Part shown: positions 45,675 through 56,373 of the stretch, one piece after another
Layout of the letters: each line of letters starts with the position of its first letter
How positions within the stretch are numbered: the first letter of the stretch is position 1
Source: Byssothecium circinans
Lineage: Eukaryota; Ascomycota; Dothideomycetes; Pleosporales; Massarinaceae
Length of the DNA stretch: 64,000 bases
Direction of reading: 5' to 3'
Assembly (NCBI GenBank): GCA_010015675.1
Contig: ML976999.1
Span: forward strand, 599,048-663,047
The notes under the pieces: generated by a model
Seen by the model: only the letters and a program-made list of their open reading frames with translations
What the model was told of the DNA's origin: nothing
Databases searched by the model: none
Position numbers and translations under genes: made by a program

Positions 45675-47172
45675 TTTAGCAAGAGCACGAACGAACACAC
45701 GGTGAGAATCGAGACGATGGGCCAGCGGACGGACCGGAGGGCATCGTGCAAGGCGCAGGGAGCGTCGCATCGCATCCCCACCCACCACGGCCGCTTCATC
45801 GCATGCCCGCGATCCACCCTCTGACGGCACCGCAGATGCGCCGTCGTCTACTCCGGTAAGAAATGGCTCGACATACTCAGCAAAAACATGGGCAGGCACC
45901 TCGGAGATGTTTCCCGTTGCCATGCGGGCGCGTCGTCTGGACGTATATGCGAAGTCACGGAAATAAACGTTGCGATCCTGCCATCCCATACGTGATGGCA
46001 CGAACGGCGGTGGTCATAGGGGAGGGTGATGTTGATGGATGCTGGCAGGTGATGTTGTGACAGTTGGGAGCAGAGCACAACGGAAGCGGGGACAGGAGGC
46101 TGGGGATGCTGACGTAGCTGTGGCTGAACAAGGACGCCACAGCGCCACGCCTCGTCAACATCTCATGATATCCTGGACATGCATGCACGACATTCCGGGC
46201 CAGCCGTTTGTCGAAAATGCTGACTGCCGATCCTTCGGCTATCGAGTCCGACTTCTGTTCTATTGCGTTCCGACGGTTCCGAAGACTCGAGCCTTTGGCA
46301 CGAACAGCAGCAGCCGGAAGGGACGCGTCAACAGCAGCGATCACAAAAGGAGTTGGTACCTGTGGAGGACGCGGAAGGTTGACGGAATCCTCTCGGACCA
46401 TTCAGTCCTAGCGGTCGGATGAAACCGCCACGTCCCGTACCCATTCATCGGCGTATAGCCCGTTCTCCCGGAGCACAGTCCGCCCTCCTCTTAAGACCAT
46501 CTGGACTAGCTCTGAACAGACCTCCAAGGTCCACGGTGCCACGATGGAGATCTGAAGCGACCCGTCGCTTGCCCGCTTGCCTTCTGTTTGAGCTAGAACA
46601 TGAGGCAATGCTTGTTCTCTGCACGTTGCCGGTAAAACACTAGCTCGGCTGGTTGATAAAACCCAAACCTAGTGAACCAGCCATGAGAGTGGCTCGAGCT
46701 TCTGAGCCGCTATGTGTCCCTAATCTTCGGGTGAGATGAAATGTGTACTTGCTAGATGGCAACCACTCATGCGTAGAATAGGCCAACGCCTTCTACTCAA
46801 GGGAAACCTTTCACGATCAATCTCATAAGAAACTCCAATCAGACAACAGCCCATGATTAACGAACGCCATCTATGTACCAGATAACTGAACAGTCATGCT
46901 GGTCCTTGTTGCGTTAGAGCCCAGTTAAACACCTACGCTTTATGCTCGACATCCCTCAAGCTTCGAGTCTCATCTCTGCAGGTGGATAAACCCTGCAGCT
47001 CTCCTGACAGTTTGGCACCCTGCGTTATTATTGAACCGTAGCAGAGAACTAAAGATGGGCTGATGTTTACTAATGAACAAGTGTACGTCTTTTAACAACT
47101 CAGATAGGTACCCGTGTCCCAGATCGTCTCTTTGAGCTCATATCAATTCTACCTACAACAGTGCTTCTCGCC
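45675..47172. other. Intergenic, divergent promoters of BTB and rhodopsin-domain genes
   Basis: The first 330 bases may be coding if the BTB protein starts further upstream. The rest has no supported gene. Small frames at 46039-46422 and 46408-46608 carry no motif. Confidence 0.45.
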
Positions 47173-48531
47173 ATGTACACAGGGCCGACCGAAGGAGAAC
47201 GGGCAACATGGCCAGCTCCCAACTACATCAATCCGGACACCCGAGTTCCCATGGTGCTGGGAGTTGAGATAACGTGCCTCACACTCGTCGTACTTTTCAC
47301 GGCGCTCCGATTCTATACCCGCATATTCATCGTTAAAGGTCTCGGTTTGGTATGCCTCGCTCGTCAAAAATGATTTATTGGGTTTCTCTGACCAAATAAC
47401 CAGGACGATTTCATAATGCTCTTTGCATCTTGTGCTTCGGTTGGAACGAGTCTCATGATGTGCATATCGACCAGGCCCAAATACCAAACTGGATACCATA
47501 TGTGTATGCTTCACTGTGCTTCTTCAAAGATGGCCCTCATAATTTTCAGGGGATCTGCTACCATCACTAGCTTTCGACGCTGCTGCAAAGGTGTGAGATT
47601 TTGCTCCCAAACCTGTCTGAATGGCTACTCACAGCTACTCAGATAGGCATGGCAGCACAGCTTTTATTTGTGACTATTTCCGTGTTCATGAAGACCTCAG
47701 TACTTCTGACATACCTTCGTAAGTCTTCTCTTCCCCAAGCTGATACCCCGCTCATCCCCGCAGGTATCTTTCCTTCAAAAACTAACAAAACCTTCTGCTA
47801 CTCCATGTTTGCTTACGTGGTATTCTGGGGGATCGGCTCAACCAGCTTATCTCTCTTTCAATGCGAGTGAGTGCTTCGACTCTGGTGCTCCACCTGCAAT
47901 ACCTCAACTATGATGCCGAGCATTAGCTGACCGCACGCAACAGTCCTATCCAAGCCTACTGGCTGCCATTTGAATACCCGAATGCGAAATGCATACCAAT
48001 GCGGCTAGTTTTTCATATCCCTGGGGTAAGGGCGGCCTAAGCCCTCAGAAAATGCGACTGCTTACCACTTCCGCAGACTTCCAATATCCTCAGTGACTTC
48101 CTAGTAAGCCCTATCCATCCGAAATTGGATTCTGGCTAATCAACTTTAAAGATCTTTCTATGGCCTGCGAAAGACTTGTGGAAACTTCACCTTCCACTCA
48201 AGCAGCGCATCAACCTTGTCATAACGTTCAGCTTGGGTGCGATGTATGCTGCCATCTATCCACTGATCCACGTACTTACAGCTAACCTTATCAGCGTGTG
48301 CGTAGCAGGCGTATGTCGACTGTGGTACGCCACTATCTATGTAGCGAGCTCAGACGTGTTGTGTATACCATCCCCTCTATTCCCGTGACTATCCACGCGA
48401 AGACTGGGAAGCTGACATGAAAAACAGGGAATGGAGCATACTTCTACGTCATCGCCACAATCGAAACCAGTGTCGGAATCATCTGCGGCTGCATTCCCTC
48501 GTGCAAAGCTCTCTTGATTTCGGCTGCATAG
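47173..48531 (+). CDS. Fungal rhodopsin-domain seven-helix membrane protein (PTH11-related family)
   Basis: Ten exons and nine introns of 45-77 nt fit together in frame to 289 residues. The exons are 47173-47349, 47404-47503, 47550-47590, 47643-47718, 47764-47866, 47944-48025, 48077-48103, 48152-48243, 48295-48362 and 48428-48531. Family landmarks appear only after splicing: RFYTRIFIVKGLGLDDFIML, TGYHMWDL, KTSVLLTYLRIFPSK, FQCDPIQAYW, SNILSDFLIFLWP, KQRINLVITFSLGAIVCVAGVCRLWY and IETSVGIICGCIPSCKAL. The fungal rhodopsin domain is a seven-helix membrane fold found in many fungal integral membrane proteins, some linked to surface sensing. The stop at 48529-48531 falls right after the last helix, and coding-like sequence goes on in other frames, so the C-terminal tail appears lost. 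Confidence 0.85.
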
Positions 48532-48830
48532 TTTCATTGCGGCGTCGCAGAGCTCCAATGCGAAGTACACCATTACGAAAAGGACTGAGATTCAAATCAC
48601 AGGCGGGGAGTGTCCCTCGAGCCCCGGAAGGATGAGCATGATGCCCACGGAATCGGATATTAGTCAAAAAAACTGAGGGAGGGCCATGTTGCAGGATCGG
48701 ATAATGACAGTGGAAAGAAGCGAAGCGGAAGAAATTTGCTAGAGACGGCAACTCTTCTCCCGACGAACCCTTCACGGAGACTGGGGATGATGGGAGTAAG
48801 GCGGGTCCGCACTTTGAAGATAAGGTATAG
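48532..48830 (+). pseudogene. Decayed C-terminal tail of the rhodopsin-domain gene
   Basis: Directly after the stop, tail-like sequence continues in a shifted frame (FIAASQSSNAKYTITKRTEI, to about 48675). It then runs in a second frame (EGHVAGSDNDSGKKRSGR) and then a third (KKFARDGNSSPDEPFTETGD), closing at a TAG at 48828-48830. Polar, charged tails of this kind are usual after the seventh helix. Three shifts in 300 bases suggest small indels. A missed intron would need to be under 35 nt. Confidence 0.45.
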
Positions 48831-49437
48831 ATGGGCATGGGCAGGCGGCCCTTGGGAACAAAGATTAGACAATGGGATGCTACCATGACTTGCTGGATGA
48901 CTTATGATTGTGATATCGATGGTTTTATAGACGTTTCTGTACCATATGTTGAAGCAGGTGTGAAGGATGTGACCGTCTTTTCACGCGAAGACTTCCTGTT
49001 ACGAATTGTTTTATATTTTCCCACGCTGTTTTGTTCATCACTCTATCACTCCTTTCGTCGGCTGCTTCTGTCGAAGCATGTGCCGCCGTACATGTGTTTA
49101 TTTCATGTTGTCGCATCGTTCCTTCTCTTCTGGGAGGCGCAAAGTTTTCCCGCTTTCCGACAGCCATCCGCAATCTCCACCTCCACCACCATTGAACCTC
49201 TCATCCATGAGCACTACTTGTTAGAACCCTCCATCGAGAAATTTCGCATAAAATCGCCACTGTCAACGCCATCAGGCTGATGATAACGAGCATTACCACC
49301 ACGGGGAACACTAGCGGCGCGGTGATGCCGGGAGAGTCATCCGCCGTGGAACAACAATCACCCGATCGCGACCCCACAGCAACTCTCAGACACCAGTCAT
49401 TCTCACATGCCAAATCCGTTACCATAGACTGTTTCGT
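48831..49437. other. Intergenic
   Basis: One long frame (48831-49280) has hydrophobic runs but no recognisable domain, and the T-rich composition alone could produce it. Not called as a gene. Confidence 0.4.
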
Positions 49438-51839
49438 ATGAGTCAACGTATGAATCAAGACATGGCTGCCTTGTGGCCGATCGAGCTGCCTTACGGCCTG
49501 AGTCACTACCATCAACATATCCAAACGCTGGGCCAAGGTAAAGATAAAGGTAAAGGTAATGGTCAAAGTAAAAATATAGCGATCCCCCTCGGTGACCTTC
49601 AATTCTGCTGTCCTTCTTTAGTAGACCTCCGACACGGCCTCACGCCATCTCTTTCTGCGACACCTCGCCGACCCCGCCATTCTCTCGCCACTCTGCCTCG
49701 CGAGCCTCGCCTTCTTCCACTGGGACTGGAACTCCAGAATCAGCGGAGGGGAAAAAGGAGGGAGAGAGAGGACATTGCTATTCAAGTACCGAAGAGGCCT
49801 ATGAGGCTAGGCGGGCAGGTAGTAAAGAGGCGGACGAGGGCACTAAAACCGAAGCCGAAGGCAAAGGCTACGAGAGAGCCAAAGAAGGGCAGACCTTTTG
49901 GAGAAAAGGTGGGGCTGAGGAAGCAACAACAACAAGCTATCGTAATCGATGATAGCGACGAGGAGATGCAAGAAACGAATACTACAACGAATTCACCGCT
50001 AGCAGCATCCTCACGGAGCCACAAGTCGAACGGCCCGTCCGATTGGCTGCAAGATTCAATTCGCTCTTATCGAATTATCACCGCGCCCATACCATACTTG
50101 GACATTTATCGGTACACCGCAAGCCCCGCACCGTTCAGCGACCCGATTGATACCTTGTACCGCAATCAAAGGGGTTTTACACTGAAGAAGGACTTCCCCG
50201 TGCCCCAAATCGAACCCATACCGAGTGAAGTGATCTAGTAAGTCTTGCAGTAGCTTGATACAATACTTCTAGTAATGTATGCACTGACAGTGTATTAGTG
50301 AAGGAACACCGCCTAAGATCGCAAACTATTCCTTTCCGCAGTCCAGATCTGCCACGCCGCTTGTGTTTCGAACATCTTACGACTCCTTTGCGCACCCCCA
50401 GGAAGCATATGTTACCCCAACTCCGACGAGGGGAACGACATTGTGTGTAAGCTCACCAAGTTTCGTACAAGCACAAGAGCTGCCGTTCGAAACAGCAAGC
50501 CATATACCCCCAGAGAGGCAGGTCTCTTCACCTTCCCCATTTAGTGACTAGGTTCCTCCACATAATGACGTTTTCCCCACATTCGATACATGCGCCTCCA
50601 CTCCCGCTTTAACATTAGAGCATACGGCTTCGAATTTGACGTTTCCAACATCTTGCTCTACGCCCCAGAAGCCTTTTGCCGAAACCTTCACTCTCGCCGA
50701 TATATCCGATTTCGAATTAAGGAAGAACGTGGCTCAACTTATGGCTGTAGCACCAGCGTTACCGGTATGGGATCTGTACAATCTTCTGGTTGAGAAAAAG
50801 GGGAAATTCGACGAAGCTCGAGATCGAGTCTTTAGACGTTCTCCCCAAGGGCACCGTGAAATCTTTGGGAAAACGCATGCAGTGCCGAAGTCGCCGAGCC
50901 CAATGCACGAAGCCTCCGATCTAGTCATGTTAAATGATGGTGATGGAGATGAGGAGGACGATGTTATGATTAGTGAGTGATAATTTGCAGACGCATACTA
51001 TGTACGTAATTACTAACTATCGAACCCTAGAGCTCGATCTTAACGATCGGAATTTTCTAGATGAGAACGATATACCGTTCTCGCCATCACCCGCCCCTAT
51101 TCGAAAAAGCACAACACGGCGTAAGGAAAGGAACCAGACGACACAAAACTCTAAGACGAAGAAGGCTAAAGCCTTACAGCGCACAAAGCTCCCACAATCG
51201 AAGTGTGCGCCTCCAACTTCAAATGCGCCGTCCACTGTTATAAACCCGACGCTCCCGCAACATCAAACTTCCTTTACCTGCTCAAAACTACCACCGTCCT
51301 CCAGGTTAAGGCCTGAAGCAACGACTAAATCTCACACGCCTAGATCGCCATTGAAGTTACCCAAGTTAAAACGCTCTATCTCAGCTTCGGGGCTATCTCA
51401 GTCTCAGTCAAAACCTAAAGCGAAATCTGTCTGCAGCACGTCTGCTCAAACTGCCAATAAGAGTAAGGGAAACGTCTATCGCAGTCGCGCACGAGCTAGA
51501 GCAGTAGCGAAAGAAGCGCTGCCTCAAGCTGCGTCTAGAAACCGGCCCGGCTTGCTTGAGAAGATTACCTCGGACACCGATGATGACTGGAGGACTCCGC
51601 AACGTAAGGTAACGGGTCGTCTATCCCTGCTCACTCATGGCGTAGTCTTTGATGAGCCTGAGTGCGATGGCATATACGAGGAGAGTGAAGCTGTCTCGAG
51701 CACAGATATCGAGGAGACTAGTAGTGACGACGACGATGATGATGAAGCGAGCGATGTCGAGATAAAAGAGATCGAGGAAGAGCTGCGGATTGATATGGAG
51801 CAGCCATTCCTCATTAGACCCATCAATGGCTACAGATGA
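49438..51839 (+). CDS. Disordered, basic nuclear-type protein (hypothetical)
   Basis: Four exons (49438-50237, 50299-50446, 50552-50972, 51031-51839) give 725 residues. I do not recognise a family. It has a basic stretch (RTRALKPKPKAKATREPKKGRPFG), an IVIDDSDEE motif resembling SUMO-interacting or acidic motifs, and a compact conserved-looking block: ADISDFELRKNVAQLMAV, APALPVWDLYNLLVEKKGKFDEARDRVF. Serine/lysine-rich sequence follows, and an acidic run (SSDDDDDDEASDVEIKEIEEE) lies near the C-terminus. The second intron is 105 nt, in frame, with its only stop at its last codon; without that intron the protein would end after about 350 residues. The first 60 codons, with GGTAAA repeats, could include an unrecognised intron. 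A nuclear role is inferred from composition. Confidence 0.55.
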
Positions 51840-53203
51840 GAAGCGTCTCGAACAAGCAGCACTTTCTAACAGTTCGCATTGCTATGAGCGTAAGTTTGGG
51901 AATCCATCAATTATCAACTCATCATCTCAGAATTATGAGTCTGATGCTGGTGGAAGCTTGCAAGCGTTCTTGATACTTCTCAAAATCATCGCCCTTGCTC
52001 TATTAGAATAGCTATCTCTACCCCAATTTCACTTATATTCAGCGAAGTACTTATTTTCCCTTCGCTCTTGTTAAATATCTTTATTTTAATAGCTCCGTAA
52101 ATTCCTTGAGATGGGTATATTGCTACATCTCAGCCCTTTATACTAGATTAGCTCCTGCCTTACCCTTGCTTATACTTTTACCTTCACCTTCACCTTCACC
52201 TTTACCATTAATTCGCTAAACAAGATATAGATACCAGCGTCTCTCCCTACTTCCTCTTGTGCACAAACAATCACACCATAAATTCCGCGACCGCAAAGAA
52301 GAAACCCAGTGAGGATGCGCACACGACTGTGACAAAGCGGAGCAAATGCCCTAAACCAAAGGTCAAGCAGCAGCCTTCCCAGATTGCTTATAAGGTAAGC
52401 ATCCGCCATACTCAAAGCAATCAACCAATCCGCCAATCAAAGTCCAGACATCGTGAACCTAAGCTCACCGCAAGTTCAGACCGATCAGAACCCAATGACT
52501 GGATTTGCTGACAGACAAAGCAGCCGGCCAGCACGAGGCGGGAGTTGAATTGGTATTACTTTAATAGGTGATCTGGATTTGGAAGGGGCGACGGTTACAC
52601 CACGACGACGACGACCGTCTCCGCGTCATTACTTAATTGCTCTACTAACCACCCCCCCCCCTCTCTCTCTAGACTACGAGAGCAGCAAAAGACTACCCCG
52701 CCTAAAAGCAAACTGTCTTCCACCAACTGTCAAAATTGGCCGTCAACACGAGCAACAACAAGAGCGTTCATTATACCAGCCATCGCAATCACTCTCCCTT
52801 ACCTAGCACAACATCTACCAGTCTAGGACAACTGTCCTAGGTGAAGGCTTGCGGACAGGTAAAGGTGGAAAGCGAGGAGCTTGGGTGAGCAGATCCCTTC
52901 ACCGAGGCTTTCTTGGCTGCTGCAGTTTGCTAACGGACCCAGCTCTCTCACGACGCTAGATAGCTAGTTAATGCGGACGCCGCCATTGCGGATGGCTTAA
53001 GAAAGCTATCTTATGCGTTTAATTATATTGGCCGTCCTCTGTCGCAGCTTCTAGAGTGGGCCTTGGACAACTTGTCTTCACCAAAGTCGCCTTCACCTCG
53101 ACTTGCACCCAAACTACCACGAGCAAACCAAACAACAAATTTAAGTTCCCCTTCGACGTCTTTCCTCGCATTTTTGAAAAGCAGTCCAACTGGCAACGCC
53201 ATC
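51840..53203. other. Intergenic or unresolved upstream exons of the next gene
   Basis: The stretch holds pieces that look coding without a resolvable model. A lysine-rich run at about 52275-52392 ends at a GTAAGC donor. A DLDLEGATVTPRRRR frame lies at 52569-52630. A textbook intron end (TACTAAC, C/T tract, CTCTAG) is at 52645-52670. An open frame from about 52965 leads into the gene at 53204. The lysine-rich run begins at ATA in an otherwise good start context, possibly a mutated ATG. Confidence 0.35.
52179..52206. repeat. ACCTTC microsatellite
   Basis: Four to five hexamer units (ACCTTC, last degenerate), outside called coding sequence. Confidence 0.8.
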
Positions 53204-54124
53204 ATGCCAGGAAAGAAGTCCATACATCAAAGTATACAGGATTCGGGGATAGATGATTTCGTTGAGGATCCAGGTCAAGGTGAAGAGGAGCTTTCGGATG
53301 AGGAATACGAGCCTAGTGGGGATGAAGAGGAAGAAAGTTCTGAAGGGAGTCCACCACCGCGGTTCGCCCAAAAAGTGCAGGCTCGACGCGCAAGGGGGCT
53401 TTCACAGAGCAATAGCATTGCGCAAGAAGTGGAGGAGTTGAAGGAAAATCAACCGTCAAACAACAAAAGGTCTTCGGCTCGGAAAAGGAAGCAGTGTCCA
53501 GCATCGATGCCGAATTCGGAATATCTGCACCAGTTGTCAAAAAAGTCCTCCAAACACAGTAAAGTCCGCGACACGTCCTCACCATCATACTCTCCCTCCG
53601 CATCATCATGCTCGGACACTACATCATGCGTGAGCCCTGAACCTCAAAACGCTCAACCTAACCGCCGACATCGTCCAATCGTCGATTTCTCCGAAGAAGA
53701 AGCATCTACAAGTGTCATCCCGCCGTTACAAACAAGGCATCAGGACACATCAAAGTATCCTGACCTCGTATCCCCTCAGACTCGCCCCACCCGCAGCCCT
53801 ACCAACCCCGAATATTTCATGAGCTGCGGATTATGGCCGCCGCTTAACCATTCCCTACAACGACGAAGTAACCGCCGTACGCCATGCACGCCTTCCGCAT
53901 ACGTGTCGCCCGAACCGCCTTCGATACGTCGGCGTTCACCCTTTTCTCACCCACGCTCAAGCTTCCAGGAGGTTCACTTTTCGCCAACCCGTCGACGAGA
54001 CCCAGACGAATACGACTCGGAGCTCGATGCGGACAGAGACTGGCCCATGCAATCGATTGAAATAACACCTGAGCAGATCGAACGGAATCTCCGATTCAAG
54101 AAACGAATCCGAAGGAGGGAATGA
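53204..54124 (+). CDS. Disordered nuclear-type protein, 5' end unresolved (hypothetical)
   Basis: The ATG at 53204 gives 306 residues. The same frame is open and coding-like back to about 52965 (GRPLSQLLEWALDNLSSPKS), so the true protein probably begins in upstream exons. The sequence is mostly disordered: an acidic block (GEEELSDEEYEPSGDEEEE), then KRSSARKRKQCP, serine-rich runs, RRHRPIVDFSEEE, several arginine-flanked SP sites, and a basic end (ITPEQIERNLRFKKRIRRRE). No family is recognised. It sits 1.4 kb downstream of another disordered, acidic-and-basic protein of similar style on the same strand, which may reflect an old duplication, though I see no alignable block. Confidence 0.5.
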   Translation: MPGKKSIHQSIQDSGIDDFVEDPGQGEEELSDEEYEPSGDEEEESSEGSPPPRFAQKVQARRARGLSQSNSIAQEVEELKENQPSNNKRSSARKRKQCPASMPNSEYLHQLSKKSSKHSKVRDTSSPSYSPSASSCSDTTSCVSPEPQNAQPNRRHRPIVDFSEEEASTSVIPPLQTRHQDTSKYPDLVSPQTRPTRSPTNPEYFMSCGLWPPLNHSLQRRSNRRTPCTPSAYVSPEPPSIRRRSPFSHPRSSFQEVHFSPTRRRDPDEYDSELDADRDWPMQSIEITPEQIERNLRFKKRIRRRE

Positions 54125-54625
54125 GACAAAAGTTCAGGTGCATGGACGATGGATGATAAATGAAGTGGTTATAGCGTGGCAGTGAAACGGAGAGTGATTG
54201 CGGGGAATTTCCAGGGGAGATCAGATCTGCGGAGTCTATTTTGGCTCTGTAAGTTCAAGTCTTCTACTTCCGAAAGGTAGGACCGCATCAACTTAGGATC
54301 GAGAGAAGGCCACAATATCTTTGGCGTTTGGGACCCCCCCAAAAAAAATTGGGGACTTGAATTGAATTAGGACTAATTGGTTTATTCGGCGAGCCGGAGG
54401 GGCAAATTTCTAACCCTCAGTAGGGGAGGTTCCTTAGCTGAGGGGCTCTGTTTCCCATTAACAATTAAAGAAACGGGATAATTCTACGGGTGGTTTGAAA
54501 AATCAACCTTACGGTGCTGGTGGGTGGTAGTAGCAATTTAAGGCATTGTTTGCCATTTAGAAAGCACAATCTTGCATAAATCAGTTCCTTTCCATAGCTC
54601 TTCTACTTCTCTTAATAATCCGAAA
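54125..54625. other. Intergenic
   Basis: Contains a C8A8 run near 54336-54350 and no supported gene. Confidence 0.45.
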
Positions 54626-54859
54626 ATGCATGAAGGAGCTCTAATACCGGCTGCTATAGTAATCGCGTCCGATGGTTTCTTATATCTTGAGAATAGTCCC
54701 TATGCTTATGGCGATGAGAGTCGCGATGCTTACGTTCGTAACGAGTATTGTGATACGCACGACCGTGCTGCTCCTGATATCCACACTTGTCGTGTCTGCG
54801 CCTATCACGCGTTAAGTCAGGGTTCTTCCCTATGTCTAAATCATCTTTTTCGTCGTTAA
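54626..54859 (+). CDS. Small hypothetical protein, 77 residues
   Basis: The ATG at 54626 sits in an A-rich context (CCGAAAATG) after a C/T-rich leader. The product has a short hydrophobic N-terminal stretch (LIPAAIVIASDGFLYL), then a polar part with four cysteines and several histidines (YCDTHDRAAPDIHTCRVCAYH, SLCLNHLF), which could bind a metal. I do not recognise it. It converges on the small membrane-protein frame ending at 54867, leaving only 7 bases between stops. Confidence 0.4.
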   Translation: MHEGALIPAAIVIASDGFLYLENSPYAYGDESRDAYVRNEYCDTHDRAAPDIHTCRVCAYHALSQGSSLCLNHLFRR

Positions 54860-54866
54860 GTTGATA

Positions 54867-55154
54867 CTATCTATCATGTCGTTGTCTCCTCTGCCGACCT
54901 CTTCCTCTTCTTCCCTTCTTTAACCAACGATTGAAGTATACGAGCCCTGTTATGCCTGCTATAAGAAGGACAGCGGAGAAACATATGGCTATCTTTGCGC
55001 CTTTGTCTAGATTGAGGGGTGGTTTGTGGAAGGTCAATTTGGGAAGTGGAGGAGGGAGGTTAGGAGGACTGATTACGGGTGGGTCGTCGAGATACCAGTG
55101 TGGTCCGTGTTTAGTGAGGGTTTGCGAAGGGGTAGCAGATAGAAGGGGTGGCAT
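54867..55154 (-). CDS. Small single-pass membrane protein, hypothetical
   Basis: 95 residues: a proline-rich N-terminal half (PPVISPPNLPPPLPK), one transmembrane segment (about 53-74, IAICFSAVLLIAGITGLVYF), then a very basic end (KKGRRGRGRQRRQRHDR). The arginine-rich side would face the cytosol by the positive-inside rule. No family recognised. It is tail-to-tail with the small gene at 54626. Confidence 0.45.
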   Translation of the reverse strand: MPPLLSATPSQTLTKHGPHWYLDDPPVISPPNLPPPLPKLTFHKPPLNLDKGAKIAICFSAVLLIAGITGLVYFNRWLKKGRRGRGRQRRQRHDR

Positions 55155-55828
55155 GTTTTAAAGAAATGTGAAAGTTTCGTTTAGGATGTGAATAATATCT
55201 ATCAGTCTTTAGATTTAGAGGGATTTCAGTGGCCAGAAGTTTGAGAATTGAGGACGAAAGTGGTAACGTGCATCCACGCGTAACGGAACAACCGCTGTAG
55301 CGGAACAACATCGTCTTTATTACCATCTTATACATAGCAACGCTACTATCTAGAGCTATACATATTGTTTACTTGTAGATTAGCTATTGCTATATCTATA
55401 GTCGAACTCAGAATAGAAAATTACAATAGCGTGGCGTTGCAGTCAGATATTCTGTTAGCAGCTACTAGCCGGGCTAGCATTGTTTTCCTTGCTAGACGGT
55501 TAAATATTGCATGCCTTGGGGCTTCGGTGGTATGTGATAAGGGTTTGATTAAGGAAGTTTCTATCCTGACCTATTTGCAGTGCAATATACTTGAAAATGA
55601 TGAATCCGAGAGTTTCTCCGTATAGATAGTTAGTAGGCACGATGCTTGGCACATGATTAGACATAGCTAAGTCATTCGTATTAAAAGAAGCGCACTATGC
55701 TTAAAATGATTCTACAGCCACTTTGTGCCTTTGTTCTATTTTTGACGGGTCCACGCCGAAGTGCCCGGCAACGGGTGCGATGAGCTTTCGTGCTCCTCCC
55801 ATCTCCATCGGCACCATAGTACATAGCC
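55155..55828. other. Intergenic, AT-rich
   Basis: No supported gene. A frame at 55365-55625 has no motif. The stretch ends at the start of the transposase remnant. Confidence 0.45.
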
Positions 55829-56131
55829 ATGGATCCAGCCAGCCAGGCGCTGGCGCGAAATCTCCCCACAAACATCCGTAGAACCTACGCTGCCCTAGCA
55901 GAACACAGCGATAGTCGTATATCCCGCACTACCGTGTGGTATCGTGCGAAGGGACGACCATCAAGGCGGACTAAAGCCCAGAACCAGCAGTACCTTACCC
56001 CATCCAAAGAGAAAGCATGCGTACAGCACATATTACGAACGGCGAATCTCGGGTTTCCTTTACGGATTAAGGACATCCCTCCGCTAGCCTTCAGTCGTGA
56101 AGCATCCCAACTTCGCCAGTTGCCAGCATAA
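55829..56131 (+). pseudogene. Pogo-type transposase, N-terminal fragment
   Basis: 100 residues starting MDPASQALARNLPTNIRRTY and containing RTTVWYRAKGRPSRR, QYLTPSKEKA and GFPLRIKDIP. This order is the helix-turn-helix (Psq/CENP-B type) DNA-binding region of fungal pogo-family transposases, which run to several hundred residues with a DDE domain. Here the frame ends after the DNA-binding part. The following 120 bases (KQKWGVVL..RHHN) resemble a decayed continuation in another frame. No terminal repeats were found, so this is a truncated relic or a domesticated stub. Confidence 0.7.
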
Positions 56132-56373
56132 TTGCCCCGGCGCCCATGGACTTCTCGCCCAGCCTAGAAGTTCACACGGCGAGTCCCAAGCAGAAGTGGG
56201 GCGTTGTGCTTATCAGCCGGACGAACGGCAGCCAGCGTCACCATAATCCATCGCACGACCTCGAGGCAACTCCCAACCGCAGGCCACCCGCAGCGCCAGC
56301 TTGCGTCCCTCAGTGTTGCTCAGCAAGATCTTTCTACATTCTAATTATTCTACTCAAATCTACACAAATCAAT

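Noticed and set aside
47591..47642. Apparent frameshift in the rhodopsin-domain gene
   Set aside because: A GTGTGA...CAG intron of 52 nt fits exactly and restores family residues on both sides.
48831..49280. 149-residue frame downstream of the rhodopsin-domain gene
   Set aside because: T-rich composition explains its hydrophobic runs; no motif or transcript-like context.
50549..50551. Premature TAG in the 49.4-51.8 kb gene
   Set aside because: It is the last codon of an in-frame intron starting at a GTAAGC donor, so it is probably spliced out.
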